Positions 59,107 through 64,000 of a DNA stretch of 64,000 bases are shown piece after piece; within the stretch, counting starts at the first letter, position 1, and every line of letters starts with the position of its first letter. Location: assembly GCA_014529385.2 (NCBI GenBank), contig CM043971.1, positions 55,351,209-55,415,208 of the forward strand. Reading direction: 5' to 3'. The notes under the pieces are model-generated. The model saw only the letters and a list, made by a program, of their open reading frames with translations, had not been told where the DNA came from and did no database searches. A program made the position numbers and the translations under genes. Origin of the DNA: Adiantum capillus-veneris (Eukaryota; Streptophyta; Polypodiopsida; Polypodiales; Pteridaceae).

Positions 59107-62100
59107 AACTGACGACTTGCAAAGCTATTGGGGTAGTCCAGTTTATGTTCTCCTAGTTGAGCTAGAACACACCCAATAGCAAAGTTCGATGCATCAATAT
59201 GCACATGAAAAATTACATTCCAATCGGGCACTCACAGAATAGGAGTGCTAGTCAAGGTCTTTTTCAATGACTCATAAGCATGGTCACACTCTGCAGTCCA
59301 TTGGAACTCAATAAGAAGCTTGTACAAAGGATGAGCTATCTCGGCAAAGTTTAAAATAAACCGTCGGTAATAACCAACATGGCCCATGAACCTTTGAACT
59401 CCTTTATAATTTGTAGGTGGTGGCAATTCAGCAATGGCTTTAATTTTGCTCTCATCTGTGGAAATCCCATTTTTGGACACTATATGCCCTAAAATGGCTC
59501 CATGTTTAACCCAAAATTGGCATTTGAAAGGGTTTAAGGAGATGCGATACAATCTACACTTCTCAAACACTTTTCGTAAGCATGATAGATGTTCTTTTCA
59601 AGAGGAATAAACACAAAGTTCATCTAAGAAAGCTTCACAAAACTCCCTCAAATATTCTCTAAAAGCAGTGTTTATTAATCTTTGAAAGGTGGTAGGGGCA
59701 TTGGTTAAACCAAAAGCCATAACACGAAATGCAAACACTCCAAATTCGGTTATTAAGGCTGTTTTAGCTTGGTCCTCCAGTGCAATTGTGATTTGATTGT
59801 AGCCAGAGTACCCATCTAAAAAGCTATAAGCTGCCTTCTTGCAACTCTTTCAAGCACGTGTTCTGAATATGGCAAGGGGTAATGGTCCCTCCTAGTGGCG
59901 GCATTGACCTTCTTGAGATCCACGCACACTCTGAGTTTCCCATTCTTTTTTGGCACAATCACTATTGGTGACACCCATTCGGAGTGCTCAATAGGGTTTA
60001 TGAATCCGCATTCCACAAGCTTTTCAATCTCTTCTTGAATGATTTTTGCATATTTAGGATTCATTGGGTAGGGTCGTTGCTTAACTGGTTTAGCCATGCT
60101 ATTCATAGGGATTGTGTGTTGCACCACGTAAGGTGGAACACCTTTCATATCATGATAAGTCCAGGCAAATATATCCCTGAATTCCTTGAGAAGTTCTTCA
60201 AGTACACACTCCTCAGTCTCGGTCAGATCTTGGGCAATGAAAACAGGTTTAGACTCTTCTCCTGGGTCTGCTAACTCTATTTCCTTAACTATCGCTGGAC
60301 CATCATAGACTCCATTGCTCCCATCGATAGGTTTTCTTTGAGCCTTTGTATACACAACCTTACGTTCCTCTGTGGTATAGGATTTGAAATGTTCAGGTGC
60401 AGGGTGTAAGTCTGTGGGGTCCTGTTGTTCTGTGGACTGTGATTTAACTTCTGATTCCTTTTGTTGTTGAGCTAACTCTCGATTTTGTCATCTCCTTACG
60501 GTACGGCTCAACTTTGGCTTCTCTGTAGCCTCTAGTTGTGCGATGTCAATGGGTTGTGGACTACACCACATAACGCTTTGAAGGTATTCACCCCAGTTAT
60601 CTACCAACTTTCGATGAGCATCACATGCCCCTATATAATTAAGCCATTCTGCGGTAGGTTTCTTTTCATTTATTCTAGCACGCACATTTGCTCGATATCG
60701 TCGCCTCTTATATCTCTTACTCTTCTTGTTTAATTCTCGATTACGGTCGATTTCTAGTGAAGACTCACTAGATGAATCACTACTTGTGTCTTCTGCTCCC
60801 TTGGATAGATTATCATCTAGGTTACCACTGGGCCCTGAATGGTTTGTCCCCACATTTGCACTAAGATTTAACTCAGATTATTCGTCCTCAGAGTCAATTT
60901 CCACTGATGATTCTGACACCAAATCGTGTGGGCTATAGTCTTGTGAGGCGCTACTGGTTTCAATGCCAGTCAAACTTTCATCTTGTAGATCATCAAAAGC
61001 TATATGCATTGATTCTAGCATGTTTAAGGGTACAAGTGGTGGTATTTCATCCCCCTCAGGTGTTACCAAGGTCCTCCCCCTATTTCCCCAAGTGTCTATG
61101 GTTGCTGCTAGGTGGACCCAATCCACATTGTCCGACTCAGTCATCCTAGGTAGTACATCCATATAAGGAGAATCTTCCCCAACATCAGTGTCCGCTTTAC
61201 ACGTGTAACAATACTGCAATGGGACCGAGTGAACTGTGGTGTCAGATCTATGATCAATTATAAACCTGTTCTGGCTACACGATGTGGACCTCCACACTCA
61301 GAGCATTGAAGAGGTGGTCTCTTAGCGGTGTAATTGATATTTTGGCCTCTTACCGCAATAGCAGCTACTTGATATACAGGTTTGACTTGTCCCCAATAGT
61401 CCTCCATGTAGTATTCTGGACTTTCTTCAAGCACATCCATCCCATAGGCAAGATTAGGATCTATATCTTCCTCACAGCCTTCTAAACAAGCAATAGATGA
61501 CTCACAATCCACTTGATTAACAAAAGTGATTCTCGGATGTGGTGGTTGCGGTCCTAGCACTGGAGGTGGTAAAGGTGTTGTTTGAACAACATTTTGGGCC
61601 CTAGGGACCATGCGTTGTGTTGTTTGTTCAAGAGGTGGGGCCGTCATCAATGCAGGCACTCGAGGTGTGTCTGTCCATGCTAAGGTTGGTCTATTGGCCA
61701 TCGCGCACTTAAATACTATGCAATCCTTAGCTTGATGACCATACCTTCCACATGCATTGCAATTTCCATTGAATTTTACTCTAAAAGTAGGGCATTCACT
61801 GGTACGGTCCATAGCATACTGAGCACCATTGTTGCTCCCTTCTTGGATACATATGATTGTTCTGCGGAGCACGATTGTCTCTAAGACTCTCTTGAATAGC
61901 CTTGGTGAGATCTGCTAAAGTCATCTCAGATATCTTTGGCTCCTTAGCAATAGGCTTTAGGGTCATTGGTTGATGCCCTGATGCTTGCGAGCTAACAGAT
62001 TTAGTCTCAGCAGACACTCTTTCTCCTTGAATCATTAAATTATCCTCCAACTGGATTGCATTGGTGGTGACTGCTTCCCAAGTGGTGATACCTCTAATGA

Positions 62101-62167
62101 CTAGGCCATTGTAGATATCCTCATGTCGTAATCCCCTAATGAATCTATCAAGCAATTGGTTATTGTT
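59107..62167 (-). pseudogene. Gypsy-2b RT, protease/linker and gag end
   Basis: Minus strand: RT (CVDLKKVNAATRRDHYPLP near 59920), the linker with RRRYRANVRARINEK near 60670, and gag zinc knuckles (CNACGRYGHQAKDC near 61745). It corresponds to 36420-40900 of Gypsy-2a but is shorter and more worn. Many breaks. Confidence 0.87.
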
Positions 62168-62383
62168 AAAGCAAGGAACTTACCGATACACCGTGTGCGA
62201 GCCACAAATGGCTCCAAGCACACAACAAACCTAAACTAGTAAGCTCAAAGAAGGCGATGGTGTGGCACTCACCGCTGTACGCTTGCTTCGTGGAGGATTC
62301 CTCGCCGCGAAGAAGAAGGAGCCGCCGCTTCGCCGTGCTCAACCGCTTTGCCGCCGTCGTGCCGTCGTCACAATGCTCAATCG

Positions 62384-62428
<45 letters not shown>
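62168..62428 (-). repeat. Gypsy-2 LTR fragment lying inside Gypsy-2b gag
   Basis: About 260 bp matching the family's own LTR from roughly base 28 to base 290 (GCAAGGAACTTACCGATACA, then CGCGAAGAAGAAGGAGCC), ending in a (CT)n run. Gag sequence lies on both sides. No LTR ends or target duplication are present, so it is not a solo LTR insertion; a template switch or recombination at the CT run is more likely. Confidence 0.8.
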
Positions 62429-62431
<3 letters not shown>

Positions 62432-64000
62432 GGGATTTCTGGAGCTGAGAGGTTACACCCCAAAGCACTCCCTCTCGTATGTATTCTTTTAAGAACAGTC
62501 TCCTAAGAGTAGGGTAAATTGTTTTTTCTTCCACCCTTAGGGTTCTATACCAATCCCCAGCCTTTCCACTTAAGGTTAGGCTTAAAGCATTGCTCTTATG
62601 TAGGTCATTGTGTTCTCCTAGAGAATTGCATATTTGTTCAAACACTTCGAATGCTTTCTCACATCCCCGTCTCCACTAAATTTTTGTGTGAGCTTGGCCA
62701 TTTGTACTGCCTTACTTCTAGGCTCTCTATCAGGCACGTAACGCATATTCTCAGCAATAGATCGACCGATAGCTTGAGCAAATGTTGCCAAGTCACCTAA
62801 ATGAGTAGGCACCGTGGGTGAAGGCGCTCCAGAGACTACATGTGGAGTAGATATTGGCATTGGGCTTGGTGCATAGGAAGCCCTTGGGTTCCACGTTGGG
62901 TACGATGTTGTGCCATGTGGTGGTCCATAGTTCATATGGGTGGCCCTAGGCATAGCAGACGTCGGATGTGACATGCTAATGCTAGCCCGTATAATCCCAT
63001 GGAAATAAGAACTTGTGTATTGTGGTTGTGGAGCATAGGTAGTTGAAACAATGGGAGGGGTAGGGACTACATGAGTGTGATGACCCATAGGTGCATACGA
63101 TTGGTACACACTTGTAGGTACTGTTACAGGCATTGAGCTACCATGTAGTGGTGCTTTACTAACAAATGAGGTCCATGGCGTGTTTCTCGGCATGCCCATC
63201 GTTGGGGTAGGCATGGTAACTGTGGTGTCATCAAGGGAAAGATTAGCTAGACTTGGAAAGGTAAAGCTATCACTTGTGGGCTCAGATTACACTGAGACCC
63301 CTAGAGAAACTTAGGGAGTCTCCATTTGTGATAAGGTCGGTTGTTTAGCCTTCCCTGTATCCAAGAATCTCATGAGACCCGTTGAAGGCATGTTGATCCC
63401 CTTGTTCTGTCTCTCTAACTCAATGACCCTATGGATGACCTCACAAACTCTTTGTTTTTTATCCTCTACACTAGTAGCACCCATTGTGGATTGTAGGACA
63501 TCTAACCAACCCACATGATAGGTGTGACCTGTGTATAGGTCAGTCAGAGTCTGTTTGTAATTCGTACTCCCAGTTCTCATTTAAGAACACTCCATCTAGG
63601 ATTGAGGTGCTAGGGGTGTCCTTTGAGCTAAATGCAATGTTGCTTTCTAGGGGTTGGCCCTTAGCGGTCGCTAAATCAGGAGCACTTGATTGCTCTCTTA
63701 GCAAGGATATTGACATAGGAGCTTTCACTTTTAACTCTCTTCGTTGCTCCGCCTTGCGTAAGATCTCGACTTCCTTTTCCCTCGTTGCAAGGATATATCG
63801 CTCAACCTCTTGCACTTCGGCAAGGCTTCTACCATCGGGTAATATGACCTCGGAGGGAAATAACTCTGAAGAGTCAGGAGGTGCAGTGAATGAAGTATTC
63901 ACGTGCACATTCTCTAACGGTATAGGGTCTACGTTTGTCACGAATGGAAAATTTACTTCCCCACCCCCCTCATTTACATCATTAGCTCCATGTTCGGAGC
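62429..64000 (-). pseudogene. Gypsy-2b gag, N-terminal part, running off the window
   Basis: Minus strand, corresponding to 41030-42610 of Gypsy-2a: Gag core (AKLTQKFSGDGDVRKHS, KAGDWYRTLRVEE) and the Pro/Ser/Met-rich N-terminal stretch. The start of gag, the leader and the 5' LTR should follow beyond 64000. Confidence 0.87.

Larger units (their letters stand above)
18341..64000 (-). mobile_element. Gypsy-2b, minus-strand Gypsy element running off the window
   Basis: A second copy of the Gypsy-2 family. Its 3' LTR is split into 18341-18495 and 48199-48640 by Gypsy-1. Internal sequence follows from 48641 to 53607 and, after Copia-D, from 59107 to the end of the window, where gag is still being read; the 5' LTR is outside. 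It has the same parts as Gypsy-2a: gag with zinc knuckles, protease, RT, RNase H, integrase, and the extra 3' coding region. It is visibly older than Gypsy-2a, with many breaks. Confidence 0.92.

Overview
The window looks like repeat-dense nuclear DNA from a land plant. The evidence is several Copia and Gypsy LTR retrotransposons with the initiator-tRNA-Met type primer site (TGGTATCAGAGC), GT-AG introns, long (CA)n and (GA)n microsatellites, and deep nesting of element within element. The DNA transposon genes at 1-16.5 kb belong to families that I recall (from memory, not searched) mainly from mosses, lycophytes and ferns, so a large-genome non-seed plant such as a fern is my best guess. I found no convincing ordinary host gene; essentially every base can be assigned to a mobile element.

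Layout. The base layer is a minus-strand Copia element (Copia-A; 1-676 and 16520-18340). Two things have landed in it. The first is a 15.8-kb Mutator-like DNA transposon (677-16519) with about 69-bp terminal inverted repeats and a perfect 9-bp target duplication. It carries a minus-strand DDE transposase gene, a small minus-strand gene with its own TATA box, and a multi-exon plus-strand gene joining a ParB-like domain to an amino-methyltransferase-like domain. The two large genes diverge from a 1.85-kb central region packed with CACGTG palindromes, hairpins and G-tracts. A young Copia (Copia-B, 4548-9722, same family as Copia-A) sits inside the transposase gene.

The second insertion is Gypsy-2b (18341 to beyond 64000, minus strand). 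Its 3' LTR was hit by a chromodomain-type Gypsy (Gypsy-1, 18496-48198, plus strand), which in turn holds Copia-C (21503-28422, plus) and Gypsy-2a (30681-44574, minus). Gypsy-2b also holds Copia-D (53608-59101, minus). Each boundary that lies in the window is backed by a 5-bp or 9-bp target duplication, so the order of insertion can be read directly.

The most interesting system is the DNA transposon with its ParB/methyltransferase cargo: it looks like a selfish element carrying its own DNA-recognition and possible DNA-modification gene. The Gypsy-2 family is the second point of interest: it carries extra coding sequence beyond integrase, including a second aspartic-protease-like motif, a WVPK-rich region and a separate acidic open reading frame. 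The retroelements are treated here as fossils; those with two LTRs in the window look young by LTR comparison.
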